64,000 bases of DNA, taken from contig NZ_JAUKTR010000006.1 of assembly GCF_030504955.1 (NCBI RefSeq), positions 124,001-188,000 on the forward strand, read 5' to 3'. The DNA is from Peiella sedimenti (GTDB lineage Bacteria; Pseudomonadota; Alphaproteobacteria; Caulobacterales; Caulobacteraceae). Of the stretch, positions 33,279 to 41,056 are shown one piece after another. Below the pieces are notes generated by a model that was not told the origin of the DNA, did no database searches, and saw nothing but the letters and a program-made list of their open reading frames with translations. The translations under genes and the position numbers were made by a program. Position 1 is the stretch's first letter. Each line of letters opens with the position of its first letter.

Positions 33279-33938
33279 ATGTTTCACAGAGACTTCGGCC
33301 TCGAGATCAAGGCGGCCGACGACGCCGGCGTGATCGAGGGCTACGGGAGCACGTTCGGCGGCGAGCCGGACAGCTATGGCGACATCATCGTGCCGGGCGC
33401 CTTCTCGGAGAGCCTGGTGCGTCACAAGCGCCAGGGCACCATGCCCCTGATGCTGTGGGGCCATAACGCCGGCGAGCTGCCGATCGGCAACTGGCTGGAC
33501 ATGGCCGAGGACGGCAAGGGCCTGTGGGTCCGCGGCCAGGTCGATCTCGACGATCCGGTCGGCCAGCGTGTGCACCGCGCCATGAAGCGCAAGGCCGTTC
33601 GCGGCCTGTCGATCGGCTACGAGGTCGTCGAGAAGAAGAACGACCCCAAGCGCCCGGGTGTCCGCCTGCTGGAGAAGCTGGACCTCTGGGAAATCTCGCC
33701 GGTGAACTTCCCGGCCAACCGCCGAGCCACGGTGACGGCGGTGAAATCCATTCTGGACGCTGGCCAACTGCCGACTGTCCGAGAGTTCGAGGGGCTCCTG
33801 CGGGACGCAGGGTTCTCGAAGGCCAAGGCCGCCGCCATCGCGGCCTCGGCAACGCCGCATCTTCGGGGGGATCCCGAGGCGAAGGCGGACGAAGCGGCCG
33901 ACATCCTCCGCAAGCTGCACGCTGCGCTGGCCGGCTGA
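33279..33938 (+). CDS. HK97-family prohead protease
   Basis: 219-aa capsid-maturation protease (S78/U35-like) that cleaves the N-terminal scaffold of the major capsid protein. GYGSTFGGEPDSYGDIIVPGAF (read in parts), His62 in LWGHNAGELPIG and Ser111 in VRGLSIGY form the catalytic pair, with LWEISPVNFPANRRA downstream. Sits between portal and capsid. Confidence 0.94.
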   Translation: MFHRDFGLEIKAADDAGVIEGYGSTFGGEPDSYGDIIVPGAFSESLVRHKRQGTMPLMLWGHNAGELPIGNWLDMAEDGKGLWVRGQVDLDDPVGQRVHRAMKRKAVRGLSIGYEVVEKKNDPKRPGVRLLEKLDLWEISPVNFPANRRATVTAVKSILDAGQLPTVREFEGLLRDAGFSKAKAAAIAASATPHLRGDPEAKADEAADILRKLHAALAG

Positions 33939-33971
33939 TTTTCCCGAAAACGCCAAGCAGGAGATCATCCC

Positions 33972-35204
33972 ATGGCAGAGAACGAAAAGACTGCCGACCA
34001 GCTGGTCGGTGAGGTGAAGTCGCTCGTCGAGCGCAAGCACGACGAAGTGAAGGCCATCGCCGAAGAGGCGCTGGGCAAGACCAAGGCGGGCGAAGCCCTG
34101 ACCGAGGCCGCCAAGGAGCTCGCTGACCAGGCCATCACCGGCCTGAACGAGGCCAAGGCCCGTCTGGACGAGGTCGAGCAGAAGCTGGCGCGCCGCGGCA
34201 ACGCCGACCCCGACCGGGGCAAGTCGGCCGGCTACCGCTTCATCGAGAATGAAGAGGTCAAGAACTTCATGGCCAACCCGCAGGCCGGTCGCCGCGTCGG
34301 GATGGAGATGGAGTCCAAGGCCATCATCTCCAGCCTGACGACCGACGCAGACGGCTCGGCCGGCGACCTGCTGGAGCCGATGCGCCTTGCGCCCCTGGCC
34401 CCGGTTCAGCGCCGCCTGACCATCCGCGACCTGCTCATGCCGGGCCGGACGTCGCAGGCGTCGATCCAGTACCCCAAGGAAACCGGCTTCACCAACGCCG
34501 CGGACACCCACACGGAGACCGCCGGCACGGCCAAGCCGCAGTCGGAAATCAAGTTCGACATCGTGACCACCTCGGTCACGACCATCGCGCACTGGGTCCT
34601 GGCCACTCGCCAGATCCTCGACGACGCGCCGATGCTGCAGTCGTACATCGACGGGCGCCTGCGCTACGGCCTGAAGCTGGTCGAGGAAGACCAGCTGCTG
34701 AACGGCGGCGGCACCGGCACCGATCTGAACGGCATCTACACCCAGGCGACGGCCTCGACGGCCAACCTCGCCGTGGTGTCTTCGCCGACCAAGATCGACG
34801 TGATCCGGATCGCCATGCTCCAAGCGGCCCTGGCGGAGTTCCCGCCGAGCGGCGTGGTCATGCACCCGACCGACTGGGCCTCGATCGAGGTCCTGAAGGA
34901 CACGGCCGGCGCCTACATCATCGGCAATCCGCAGGACCGCACCGACGCGCGGCTCTGGGGCCTGCCCGTGGTGGCCACCCAGGCCATGACGCTCGACAAG
35001 TTCCTGGTGGGCTCGTTCAACATGGGCGCCCAGATCTTCGACCGTCAGGACGCCCGGGTCGAGATCAGCACCGAGGACTCCGACAACTTCCGGAAGAACC
35101 TTGTCACGATCCTTGCCGAGGAGCGTCTGGCCCTCGCGGTCTACCGCCCCGAGGCCTTCGTGAAGGGCGACTTCTCCGATCAGATCACGGATCTGACCTC
35201 GTAA
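33972..35204 (+). CDS. major capsid protein, HK97 fold
   Basis: 410 aa. Residues 1-75 are a highly charged coiled coil (delta/scaffold domain, KTADQLVGEVKSLVERKHDE), expected to be removed by the prohead protease. The rest is the HK97 fold: LAPLAPVQRRLTIRDLLMPG, TSVTTIAHWVLATRQILDDAP, EEDQLLNGGGTGTDLNGI and AYIIGNPQDRTDARLWGLPVV. Followed by a hairpin terminator. Confidence 0.95.
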   Translation: MAENEKTADQLVGEVKSLVERKHDEVKAIAEEALGKTKAGEALTEAAKELADQAITGLNEAKARLDEVEQKLARRGNADPDRGKSAGYRFIENEEVKNFMANPQAGRRVGMEMESKAIISSLTTDADGSAGDLLEPMRLAPLAPVQRRLTIRDLLMPGRTSQASIQYPKETGFTNAADTHTETAGTAKPQSEIKFDIVTTSVTTIAHWVLATRQILDDAPMLQSYIDGRLRYGLKLVEEDQLLNGGGTGTDLNGIYTQATASTANLAVVSSPTKIDVIRIAMLQAALAEFPPSGVVMHPTDWASIEVLKDTAGAYIIGNPQDRTDARLWGLPVVATQAMTLDKFLVGSFNMGAQIFDRQDARVEISTEDSDNFRKNLVTILAEERLALAVYRPEAFVKGDFSDQITDLTS

Positions 35205-35212
35205 CGACTGAC

Positions 35213-35242
35213 GGGGGCGGGCTTCAGCTCGCCCCCTCTTTC
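35213..35242 (+). terminator. hairpin after major capsid gene
   Basis: GGGGGCGGGC-TTCA-GCTCGCCCCC (one G-T pair) followed by TCTTTC, 8 nt after the capsid stop. A likely partial terminator or mRNA stabiliser that would set capsid protein above the downstream connector and tail genes. Confidence 0.65.
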
Positions 35243-35262
35243 GAGCAGCCAGGAGCCACGCA

Positions 35263-35445
35263 ATGACCGCCAAGAAGCCTTACGAGCCGCCGACCTACGG
35301 CGTCGTGAACCTCGCCATCGATCGCCGCATCGCCGGCAAGCCGCCGGCCTCCGAAGAGGTCGAGGCCAAGGCCGAGGAGGATCCGCAGAACAAGATGCTC
35401 TCCGCCACCCAGAACAAGGCCGCTCCGAAGCGGAAAGCCACGTAG
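35263..35445 (+). CDS. small phage structural-region protein
   Basis: 60 aa, Lys/Glu/Ala-rich (MTAKKPYEPPTYGVVNLAI...PQNKMLSATQNKAAPKRKAT). Directly behind the capsid terminator, with its stop abutting the next ATG. Unrecognised; likely a minor virion-associated or assembly protein. Confidence 0.55.
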   Translation: MTAKKPYEPPTYGVVNLAIDRRIAGKPPASEEVEAKAEEDPQNKMLSATQNKAAPKRKAT

Positions 35446-35790
35446 ATGGCCCGCGGCTCCCGTTACACTCGCGCCGGCCGCCAGGCGGCGAGCCGCGCCG
35501 CCGACGCCGTGTCGAAGTTGCCGGTGAACTCCGTACTGCCGGCCATCACCGGCACGGCGACCGAGGGCGAAACCTTGACCTGTTCCTCGGGGACCTGGTC
35601 GAAGTCGCCGAGCTACACCTACCAGTGGCGGCGAGACGGCGTGGCCATCATCGGCGCGGCCGCAAACACCCGCGTCCTCGCCGCGGCCGATGTCGGCGCG
35701 GTGATGTCGTGCACTGTCAAGGCGACGAAGTCCGGCGTTTCCGCCGTGGCGACGAGCGCCGGGACCGAAGAAATCGCGGCGGCCGAGTAA
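35446..35790 (+). CDS. Ig-like domain protein, possible capsid decoration
   Basis: 114 aa: a basic N-terminus (MARGSRYTRAGRQAASRAAD) and one bacterial Ig-like domain (ATEGETLTCSSGTWSKSPSYTYQWRRDGVAI...GAVMSCTVKATKSG, read in parts). Ig-like domains on phage capsids and tails often bind carbohydrate loosely. Location among head genes suggests a head-displayed protein; inferred. Confidence 0.65.
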   Translation: MARGSRYTRAGRQAASRAADAVSKLPVNSVLPAITGTATEGETLTCSSGTWSKSPSYTYQWRRDGVAIIGAAANTRVLAAADVGAVMSCTVKATKSGVSAVATSAGTEEIAAAE

Positions 35791-35791
35791 C

Positions 35792-36340
35792 ATGGCCGCT
35801 GTCGTTGTCACGCCGCCAGAGCCATTCCTCTCTCTCGACGAGGCGAAGGCCCATCTGCGCGTGGACCACGACGACGACGACGTTCTTATCGGGGCGCTGA
35901 TCGCGGCCGCCTGCGGGGCCCTGGACGGACCTCAGGGGTGGCTGGGGCGGGCGGTAGGAGAGCAGACCATCAGCGAGACGGCGGACTGGTTCGCCGACTG
36001 CATGCGCCTGTCCCTGCCGCCCGTCACGGCCATCACGAGCATCGAGTACGTCGATGGCGACGGGGCGACCCAGACGCTGGACGGCGCTGTCTATGTGCTG
36101 GGGACTGATGGCCGCGTTCGCCTGGCTCCCGATCAGTCCTGGCCGAGCGTCCGAGCCCAGCGCGAGGCCGTGACCATCACCTACACCGCCGGCTACGCGA
36201 CAGTGCCGGCCCCGATCAAGGCGGCGGCGCTGCTGCTCCTGGGCGACCTCTACGCAAACAGGGAGACCGGCATCGCGGGCGATCTGAAGCCGTCGCCGAC
36301 CATCGAGATGCTGATCTCGCCCTATCGGACCTGGGCATAA
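35792..36340 (+). CDS. head-tail connector protein (gp6-like)
   Basis: 182 aa: LSLDEAKAHLRVDHDDDDVLIGALIAAACGAL near the N-terminus is the hallmark of the HK97 gp6/gp15-type connector that docks below the portal; LPPVTAITSIEYVDGDG and IKAAALLLLGDLYANRE follow. Right size and place. Confidence 0.9.
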   Translation: MAAVVVTPPEPFLSLDEAKAHLRVDHDDDDVLIGALIAAACGALDGPQGWLGRAVGEQTISETADWFADCMRLSLPPVTAITSIEYVDGDGATQTLDGAVYVLGTDGRVRLAPDQSWPSVRAQREAVTITYTAGYATVPAPIKAAALLLLGDLYANRETGIAGDLKPSPTIEMLISPYRTWA

Positions 36341-36373
36341 TTTCCCGCAAAACCCGAACCATAGGAGGCGGCG

Positions 36374-36784
36374 ATGGCCGACCTTTCGATCACGGCCGCC
36401 AGTGTTCTGGCGGGCTCCGACGCCAGCATCGTTCATGGCACGGCCGGCGCCACGGTCACGGCGGGCCAGGTTCTCTACCTGGACACCACGGCCAACACCT
36501 GGAAGCTGGCGGACAACAACTCCGCTACGGCCGCCGTTCGCGCGCCTCAGGGTATTGCGCTGAATGGCGCCGGCGCTGGCCAGCCCCTGGCGGTGCACCG
36601 CGGCGGCGACATCACCATTGGGGCCGCGCTAACCGCAGGCGTGGCCTACTACCTGTCTGACACGCCGGGCGGCATCTGCCCGGTGGCCGATCTGGCTTCG
36701 GGCGAGTACCCGAGCATCATCGGCATCGCCAAGAGCACGACTGTGCTCGACGTGAACTTCCAGTCGTCTGGCGTGGCGCTCTGA
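36374..36784 (+). CDS. capsid-associated protein, possible decoration
   Basis: 136 aa, beta-rich and Gly/Ala-rich (VTAGQVLYLDTTANTWKLAD, APQGIALNGAGAGQPLAVHRGGDITIGAALTAGVAYYLS). The pattern resembles DUF2190-like capsid cement proteins: a high-turn beta protein encoded near connectors. The assignment is tentative. Confidence 0.6.
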   Translation: MADLSITAASVLAGSDASIVHGTAGATVTAGQVLYLDTTANTWKLADNNSATAAVRAPQGIALNGAGAGQPLAVHRGGDITIGAALTAGVAYYLSDTPGGICPVADLASGEYPSIIGIAKSTTVLDVNFQSSGVAL

Positions 36785-36987
36785 TGGCCGGCGCCGACGA
36801 GATGAGGGTTCGCTTCCTAGAGGCGTTCGACTGGACGCCTCCAGACCGGCGGATGGTCACGCTGGCGTTCGCAGCCGGGCAAGAGGCGACGGTGACGCGC
36901 CGGTGTGGCGAGGAAGCCGTGAGGGCAGGCAAGGCCGAAGAGATCGCGCCGCCCAAGCGCCAGGCGAAGGCCGATGCCGAAGCCTAA
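36784..36987 (+). CDS. hypothetical phage protein
   Basis: 67 aa (MRVRFLEAFDWTPPDRRMVTLAFAAGQEATVTRRCGEEAVRAGKAEEI, read in parts). A small structural-region protein of a kind common upstream of head-closure genes in phages; function unknown. Shares 1 nt with the previous gene and overlaps the next by 14 nt. Confidence 0.6.
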   Translation: MAGADEMRVRFLEAFDWTPPDRRMVTLAFAAGQEATVTRRCGEEAVRAGKAEEIAPPKRQAKADAEA

Positions 36988-37330
36988 CGGAGCGGGCGAC
37001 CTCCGGCAGCGCGTCAAGTTCCAGCGGCGCGTCAACACGATAAACGACTACGGCAATGCCGTCGGGTCTTGGCAGGACCTGGCCGTGGAGCGCGCCTGTA
37101 GTCTGGCGCCCACGAGGGGCGGCGAGGATGTGCAGGCCGGGCGTGTCCAGGGCCGGGCCTCGTGGGATTGCTGGGTGCGCTCCGACAGCGGGACGCGCAC
37201 TATCGTTCCGGGGGACCGCGCGGTTGATACGCGGACCGGCCAGGCCTTCAACGTCGCCTTCGCGGGGGACATGGATGGGCGGCGCATCTGGATCCTGATC
37301 CAGCTTGTGAGCGGGGCCCCTGATGGCTAG
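36974..37330 (+). CDS. phage head closure / head-tail adaptor protein
   Basis: 118 aa: GDLRQRVKFQRRVNTINDYGNAVGSW...ACSLAPTRGGEDVQAGRVQGRASWDCWVRSD...FNVAFAGDMDGRRIWILIQL (read in parts) matches the SPP1 gp16/HK97 gp7-type closure family that seals the connector. Overlaps the next gene by 8 nt. Confidence 0.88.
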   Translation: MPKPNGAGDLRQRVKFQRRVNTINDYGNAVGSWQDLAVERACSLAPTRGGEDVQAGRVQGRASWDCWVRSDSGTRTIVPGDRAVDTRTGQAFNVAFAGDMDGRRIWILIQLVSGAPDG

Positions 37331-37739
37331 CCGTATCGAGGGCGTGGAGCGGCTTAAGCGCCGGTTCGAGAACATGCCCAAGGCAGTTCAGCGCGAGACC
37401 CGGCAAGCCGTCGAGGGCGAGGCGAACCGCGTGGCGGACCGGATGCGTGCGGTCGTCCCCGTCGAAGACGGCGACCTGAAGGAAAGCATCACAGTAACGA
37501 CCGAGGGCCGAAAGACGCCAAGCTACTCGCATCCCTCCGGCTCGCACATCGTGCCCGAGGGGGCGGCGGAGATCACGGCGGGGAACGGAAAGGTCCGTTA
37601 CGCCCACATGGTCGAGTACGGCACGAAGAAGATGCAGGCGGAGCCGTTCTTCTGGCCGACTGTCCGGGTCGAGCGGCCCAAGGTCAGGCGGAACATCAAC
37701 AAGGCCATCCGCAAGGGCCTCCAGGAGGCCAAGGGATGA
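37323..37739 (+). CDS. HK97 gp10 family tail-completion protein
   Basis: 138 aa: IEGVERLKRRFENMPKAVQRETRQAVEGEANRVADRMRAVVPV and YAHMVEYGTKKMQAEPFFWPTVR (read in parts) are the gp10/neck protein signatures. Function: completing the tail for joining to the head. Confidence 0.9.
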   Translation: MASRIEGVERLKRRFENMPKAVQRETRQAVEGEANRVADRMRAVVPVEDGDLKESITVTTEGRKTPSYSHPSGSHIVPEGAAEITAGNGKVRYAHMVEYGTKKMQAEPFFWPTVRVERPKVRRNINKAIRKGLQEAKG

Positions 37740-38146
37740 TCGACGCCCAGGCGGCCCTACAGAAAGCGATCATCGCCACCACGCGGGCTTCCACGCCGGT
37801 TAAGGCCGTTCTTGGCGATCCGCCGCGCGTGTACGACCGCTCGCCGCAGGAGCCGACGGCCCCCTACGCCACCTTCGGCCCAATGCAGTCCATCGACGCC
37901 GGGGACCAGTGCCATGAGGGCGTCGAAGTCTACGTCGAGCTCAACGTTTGGTCGGAGGCTGTCGGCATGCAGGAGGCGCAGGCGGGGGCCGCGGCGCTGA
38001 TGGCGGAGCTGGACGCGGCCCTTACGGTCGAGGGCTTTGAGATCATCATTCATGCCTGCGAGGGCGCGGTTACGAACCGCGACCCCGACGGGCTCACCAT
38101 CCGGTCGCGTCTGACCTTCCGGTACGTCCTGGCCCCCACGGCCTGA
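37736..38146 (+). CDS. DUF3168 tail-completion protein
   Basis: 136 aa: IDAQAALQKAIIATTRASTPV...RVYDRSPQEPTAPYATFGP...DQCHEGVEVYVELNVWSEAVG (read in parts). DUF3168 family, equivalent to the tail terminator in HK97-type phages. Coupled to the gp10-like gene by ATGA. Confidence 0.88.
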   Translation: MIDAQAALQKAIIATTRASTPVKAVLGDPPRVYDRSPQEPTAPYATFGPMQSIDAGDQCHEGVEVYVELNVWSEAVGMQEAQAGAAALMAELDAALTVEGFEIIIHACEGAVTNRDPDGLTIRSRLTFRYVLAPTA

Positions 38147-38195
38147 CGGTCTTCCCGAAACGGCCCCAGCGGCCTCAGTCTGAAGGAGCACAGCC

Positions 38196-38627
38196 ATGGC
38201 TGCTGTCGACGTCATCAACGGCGAGTCGCTGTTGGTCCAGGTGGAATGGGTCGGCTCGTCCGGCACCTACACCCACCCCTGCCTCATCAATACCGAGCGC
38301 GGCATCCAGTTCTCGGCCAACACGACCGAGAGCGTGGTCCCCGACTGCGATGATCCGACGCTGCCGGCCTGGGTCAGCCGCGAAACGGACGGCCTGAGCG
38401 CCACCATCAACGGCTCCGGCATGCTGGACGTGGCCTCGGCCGACGACTGGTTCACCTGGTTCAACTCGGGCGATGCGAAGAACGTCAAGGTGAAGACCGA
38501 CAAGACGGGCGGCAACACCTGGACCGGCTCCTTCCGCCTGACCGAGTTCTCGATGACCGGCACGCGCAAGGAGAAGGCCACGGCGTCGATCACGCTCGTC
38601 AGCGACGGCCCGATCACGCAGTCCTAA
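38196..38627 (+). CDS. major tail tube protein
   Basis: 143 aa: MAAVDVINGESLLVQVEWVG...GIQFSANTTESVVPDCDDPTLPAW...GSFRLTEFSMTGTRKEKATASITL. TP901-1-type tail tube family of long non-contractile tails. A strong GGAGCA-type site and 49-nt leader precede it; TAATG couples it to the chaperone gene. Confidence 0.9.
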   Translation: MAAVDVINGESLLVQVEWVGSSGTYTHPCLINTERGIQFSANTTESVVPDCDDPTLPAWVSRETDGLSATINGSGMLDVASADDWFTWFNSGDAKNVKVKTDKTGGNTWTGSFRLTEFSMTGTRKEKATASITLVSDGPITQS

Positions 38628-39079
38628 TGCCTTCCGGCGAGTATCAGGCCGCCTTTGGTGACGGCGAGCACATCTTCCGGCTGCGCATCGGCGAGTTGGA
38701 GGAGCTGCAAGAGAAGTGCGATGCGGGCCCGGAGTTCATCCTTCAAAGGATCTACTCCGGCGCCTGGCTCGTGGCCGACATCCGCGAGACTATCCGGCTT
38801 GGCCTTATCGGCGGCGGCATGCCGCCCACGCAGGCCCTGGCGCTCCGCAACCGCTACTGCGGCGAGGGTGCGCTGTTCACTCACAAGGCCCTGGCGTCGG
38901 CCATCCTCGCTGCGGCCCTGATGGGGTCGGAAGGTGACGAGGATGAACCGCCGGGGGAGATGAAGGGGGAGACGAGCCCCTCCCCCGAGGACGATGGAGG
39001 TTCTCCCGCTTCTACGAAGCCGGCGGGGTCCTCGGGCTCGACCCGGAAGCGGTTGCGAAGACGAACGTCTGGCGGCTGA
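38627..39079 (+). CDS. tail assembly chaperone (gpG-like, TAC family)
   Basis: 150 aa. Residues 1-95 (YQAAFGDGEHIFRLRIGELEELQEKCDAGPEFILQRI...GTA gp10-like) match the TAC family related to the RcGTA protein. After about residue 105 the zero frame becomes low complexity (SPSPEDDGGSPASTKPAGSS), whereas a good continuation lies in the -1 frame (next entry). It coats the tape measure during tail assembly. Confidence 0.85.
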   Translation: MPSGEYQAAFGDGEHIFRLRIGELEELQEKCDAGPEFILQRIYSGAWLVADIRETIRLGLIGGGMPPTQALALRNRYCGEGALFTHKALASAILAAALMGSEGDEDEPPGEMKGETSPSPEDDGGSPASTKPAGSSGSTRKRLRRRTSGG

Positions 39080-39192
39080 CCCGCGCCGTGGCCGGCTGGA
39101 GACGGGCGAATAGCCCGCCGCCCAAGCCGAAGGCCCCCACTGACGAAGAGTTCGAGCGGGCAGTTGCCGAGGCGATGGGGGAGGGTGCCTAG
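38947..39192 (+). other. -1 frameshift extension of the tail chaperone (gpGT-like)
   Basis: In the -1 frame, 38947-39192 encodes RWRFSRFYEAGGVLGLDPEA, then VAKTNVWRLTRAVAGWRRAN and TDEEFERAVAEAMGEG, an ordinary protein with no ATG, GTG or TTG before its conserved part. Two GGGGGAG heptamers in matching phase (38953-38959, 38965-38971) and a CCCCC run (38982-38986) lie where slippage must happen. This is the lambda G/GT arrangement; the exact slip site is not proven. Confidence 0.7.
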
Positions 39193-39227
39193 CCGAGCGC
39201 CCCATAGGGACTTAGCCTCCGTCCGAA

Positions 39228-39250
39228 GGTGTCTCCGTCATGAAGACACC
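39228..39250 (+). terminator. weak hairpin after tail chaperone
   Basis: GGTGTCT (39228-39234) and AGACACC (39244-39250) form a perfect 7-bp stem with a 9-nt loop, followed by CTTT. It may reduce read-through into the accessory block or, being next to the lipoprotein ribosome-binding site, affect its translation. Confidence 0.35.
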
Positions 39251-39274
39251 CTTTGGCTCTCTCGGAGGTGGACC

Positions 39275-39691
39275 ATGCGATTAACAGCGAAGACAGCCCT
39301 ATTTGCCGCCCTGGCCCTCGGGGCATGCGGACCGGAGCGCGAGCCGCAGCGGACCGAACGCGCGATAGTCAGCCCGCGGGAGGTGCCGGTCGATATCGAC
39401 GAGAATGTTTTCGAGCCATACGACCGGGCGGGTTACCCACGGACTTACGCAATCTGGGGAGCAGAGCGAGTTCTCGGTGAAATCCAGTCCTTGCGCGAGG
39501 CGACCGCGCGAACCGTGGCCATGAGGCCAGAGTGTGATCGGGTCATGATTTCCGAAGTGTCGGACAGGGCATCACCCCCCGAAGCACCGCAGGTGTTCGT
39601 CGACTGTGAGAACGGGAACCGGTGGCGTTTCACGGCGGGTGAAGAAGGGGAGTCGCGCCCGCCAGATGAGTTGAACGTCTACGGCGGCTAG
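39275..39691 (+). CDS. predicted lipoprotein in tail region
   Basis: 138 aa: signal peptide and lipobox MRLTAKTALFAALALGACG (Cys at 18), then EVPVDIDENVFEPYDRAGY...YAIWGAERVLGEIQSLREATARTVAM and VFVDCENGNRWRF. GGAGGT lies 8 nt before ATG 39275. No family recognised. A lipoprotein between chaperone and tape-measure genes is unusual and suggests a moron, for example superinfection exclusion; inference only. Confidence 0.65.
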   Translation: MRLTAKTALFAALALGACGPEREPQRTERAIVSPREVPVDIDENVFEPYDRAGYPRTYAIWGAERVLGEIQSLREATARTVAMRPECDRVMISEVSDRASPPEAPQVFVDCENGNRWRFTAGEEGESRPPDELNVYGG

Positions 39692-39696
39692 CGGGG

Positions 39697-39933
39697 CTAA
39701 TCGTGCGCGGAGGGGGGCAGAAGCCCCATACCAATGAGCGCGTCGGCAGCGAGCCGACGCAGGGCTTCGGGGCGGCTTATCTCGATAGACGGGATACGCT
39801 CGCGTTGTTCCTCAATCCACGCGTCAAGGGCGGCCAGCAGTTGTGGAGGAACACGGACGCCGAGCTGGGTGGCGTCCACCCGCGGACGACCACGGCCTCT
39901 TTTTTTCGTAGCAGGTATTGACGTCATCGTCAT
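39697..39933 (-). CDS. ribbon-helix-helix-type regulator, reverse strand
   Basis: 78 aa from ATG 39933: basic GRGRPRVDATQLGVRVPPQLLAALDAWIEEQ, then SRPEALRRLAADALIGMG. The beta-strand QLGVRVPPQLL followed by two helices is the Arc/MetJ pattern, so a DNA-binding repressor is likely. It is the only minus-strand gene in the late region, and its start lies inside a perfect 10-nt inverted repeat. Confidence 0.65.
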   Translation of the reverse strand: MTMTSIPATKKRGRGRPRVDATQLGVRVPPQLLAALDAWIEEQRERIPSIEISRPEALRRLAADALIGMGLLPPSAHD

Positions 39934-39949
39934 ATCTGTTACGAAAAAA
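39901..39949. promoter_or_regulatory. inverted repeat over the RHH gene start
   Basis: TTTTTTCGTA (39901-39910) and TACGAAAAAA (39940-39949) are perfect inverted copies spanning the start codon at 39933. A candidate autoregulatory operator of the RHH protein that may also control the divergent gene at 40017. Confidence 0.45.
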
Positions 39950-40016
39950 GGCGGGCCGAAGCAAGGGGGCAACCTTGCAACGGCCCTAAACCACAACCGA
40001 CTGAAGGGAGACGGTC

Positions 40017-40424
40017 ATGGCCTACACACAAGGTAACACAAGGCGGAGTCTGTTCGCCATCGGGGCAGGGGCGGCGGCGCTAGCCACGGTCCCCGCAATA
40101 GCGGTGGCGCTGCCATCAGAAAACGCGCGCTGGTCGGATGCGGTTGGCGAGGCCCGGGCCATCTGCGCGATGCAGGATGAAGTCGACCTATCAGGCGACG
40201 AGGCGCTGGTGGACGAGTGGGAGCGTCGGGAGGCCGCATTCCTCAGGGCCATCGAGGCGCTGCCAAACACGCCCGAGAACGCGAAGTATCGAGCGCTGGC
40301 CGTGCGCGTAATCCACCATGGCGACCCTGAGTGGGAATACTTTTCCGATTACTCCACCCGGCGCCCGACCAATCACCGGCTGGCCATTCAGATGGTCGAG
40401 GCCCTAACTGCGGGGGCGTTCTGA
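40017..40424 (+). CDS. Tat/Sec-exported protein of unknown function
   Basis: 135 aa. The N-terminus TRRSLFAIGAGAAALATVPAIAVA is a twin-arginine-like signal; the mature part contains ARAICAMQDEVDLSGDEALVDEWERREAAF and ends in EYFSDYSTRRPTNHRLAIQMVEAL. Not recognised. Divergent from the RHH gene, so possibly under its control. Confidence 0.6.
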   Translation: MAYTQGNTRRSLFAIGAGAAALATVPAIAVALPSENARWSDAVGEARAICAMQDEVDLSGDEALVDEWERREAAFLRAIEALPNTPENAKYRALAVRVIHHGDPEWEYFSDYSTRRPTNHRLAIQMVEALTAGAF

Positions 40425-41056
40425 TGGCCGCCGCGAAGAGCACAGAGATCAACCTGCCGCCGCTGAACCTGCAAACGCTCAAGGTGAAGCTGATCGGCGA
40501 CAGCCCCTTGATCGTCCACGCATGGAGCGAAAAGGCGCTCCGCGCGATGGCGGACAAGCAGCAGAAGAAGGCGACGGCAGGCCGTCAGGCCAAGGATCCC
40601 TGGGAGGACTTCTGCGGCTCGCTCTACTGGCTGAGCGAGAAGCCCGAGAAGCCGACCGAGGCGGATGTAGAGCGGGCCAAGTTCGGCTTCCCGGCCATCG
40701 CCTTCAAGGCCGCCGCCGTCACGGCGGTGACCAGCACGGGCGGCATGACGAAGGTTGCCGCGCGCCAAGCCTTTCACATCGAGGGCGGGGAGTTCGTCGA
40801 GATTATCGGCCCGCCGCCGTCGATGCGCGAGGACGTTTGTCGCGTCGGGATGGGCACGGCGGACCTCCGCTACCGGGGCGAGTTCTCGCCCTGGTCGGTG
40901 GAGCTGCTGGTCAAGTTCAACGCCAACGTCCTGAGCGCCGAGCAGGTGGTGTCGCTGTTCGAGGCCGGCGGCTTTGCTGTCGGTGTCGGGGAGTGGCGCC
41001 CCGAACGGGACGGGCCGTATGGCCGGTTCCATGTCGCCCGTGATGGAGAGGGCTGA
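40424..41056 (+). CDS. conserved phage protein, unknown function
   Basis: 210 aa from ATG 40424 (TGATG overlap). LKVKLIGDSPLIVHAWSEKALRAM, FGFPAIAFKAAAVTAV and the C-terminal AGGFAVGVGEWRPERDGPYGRFHV are conserved features I associate with a phage protein family of unknown function, usually paired with the next gene. No activity can be assigned. Confidence 0.7.
   Translation: MAAAKSTEINLPPLNLQTLKVKLIGDSPLIVHAWSEKALRAMADKQQKKATAGRQAKDPWEDFCGSLYWLSEKPEKPTEADVERAKFGFPAIAFKAAAVTAVTSTGGMTKVAARQAFHIEGGEFVEIIGPPPSMREDVCRVGMGTADLRYRGEFSPWSVELLVKFNANVLSAEQVVSLFEAGGFAVGVGEWRPERDGPYGRFHVARDGEG

Noticed and set aside
32580..35273. 897-aa open frame on the minus strand across portal, protease and capsid genes
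   Set aside because: Arg/Gly/Leu-rich shadow with no domain; the plus strand encodes recognisable HK97 structural proteins over its whole length.
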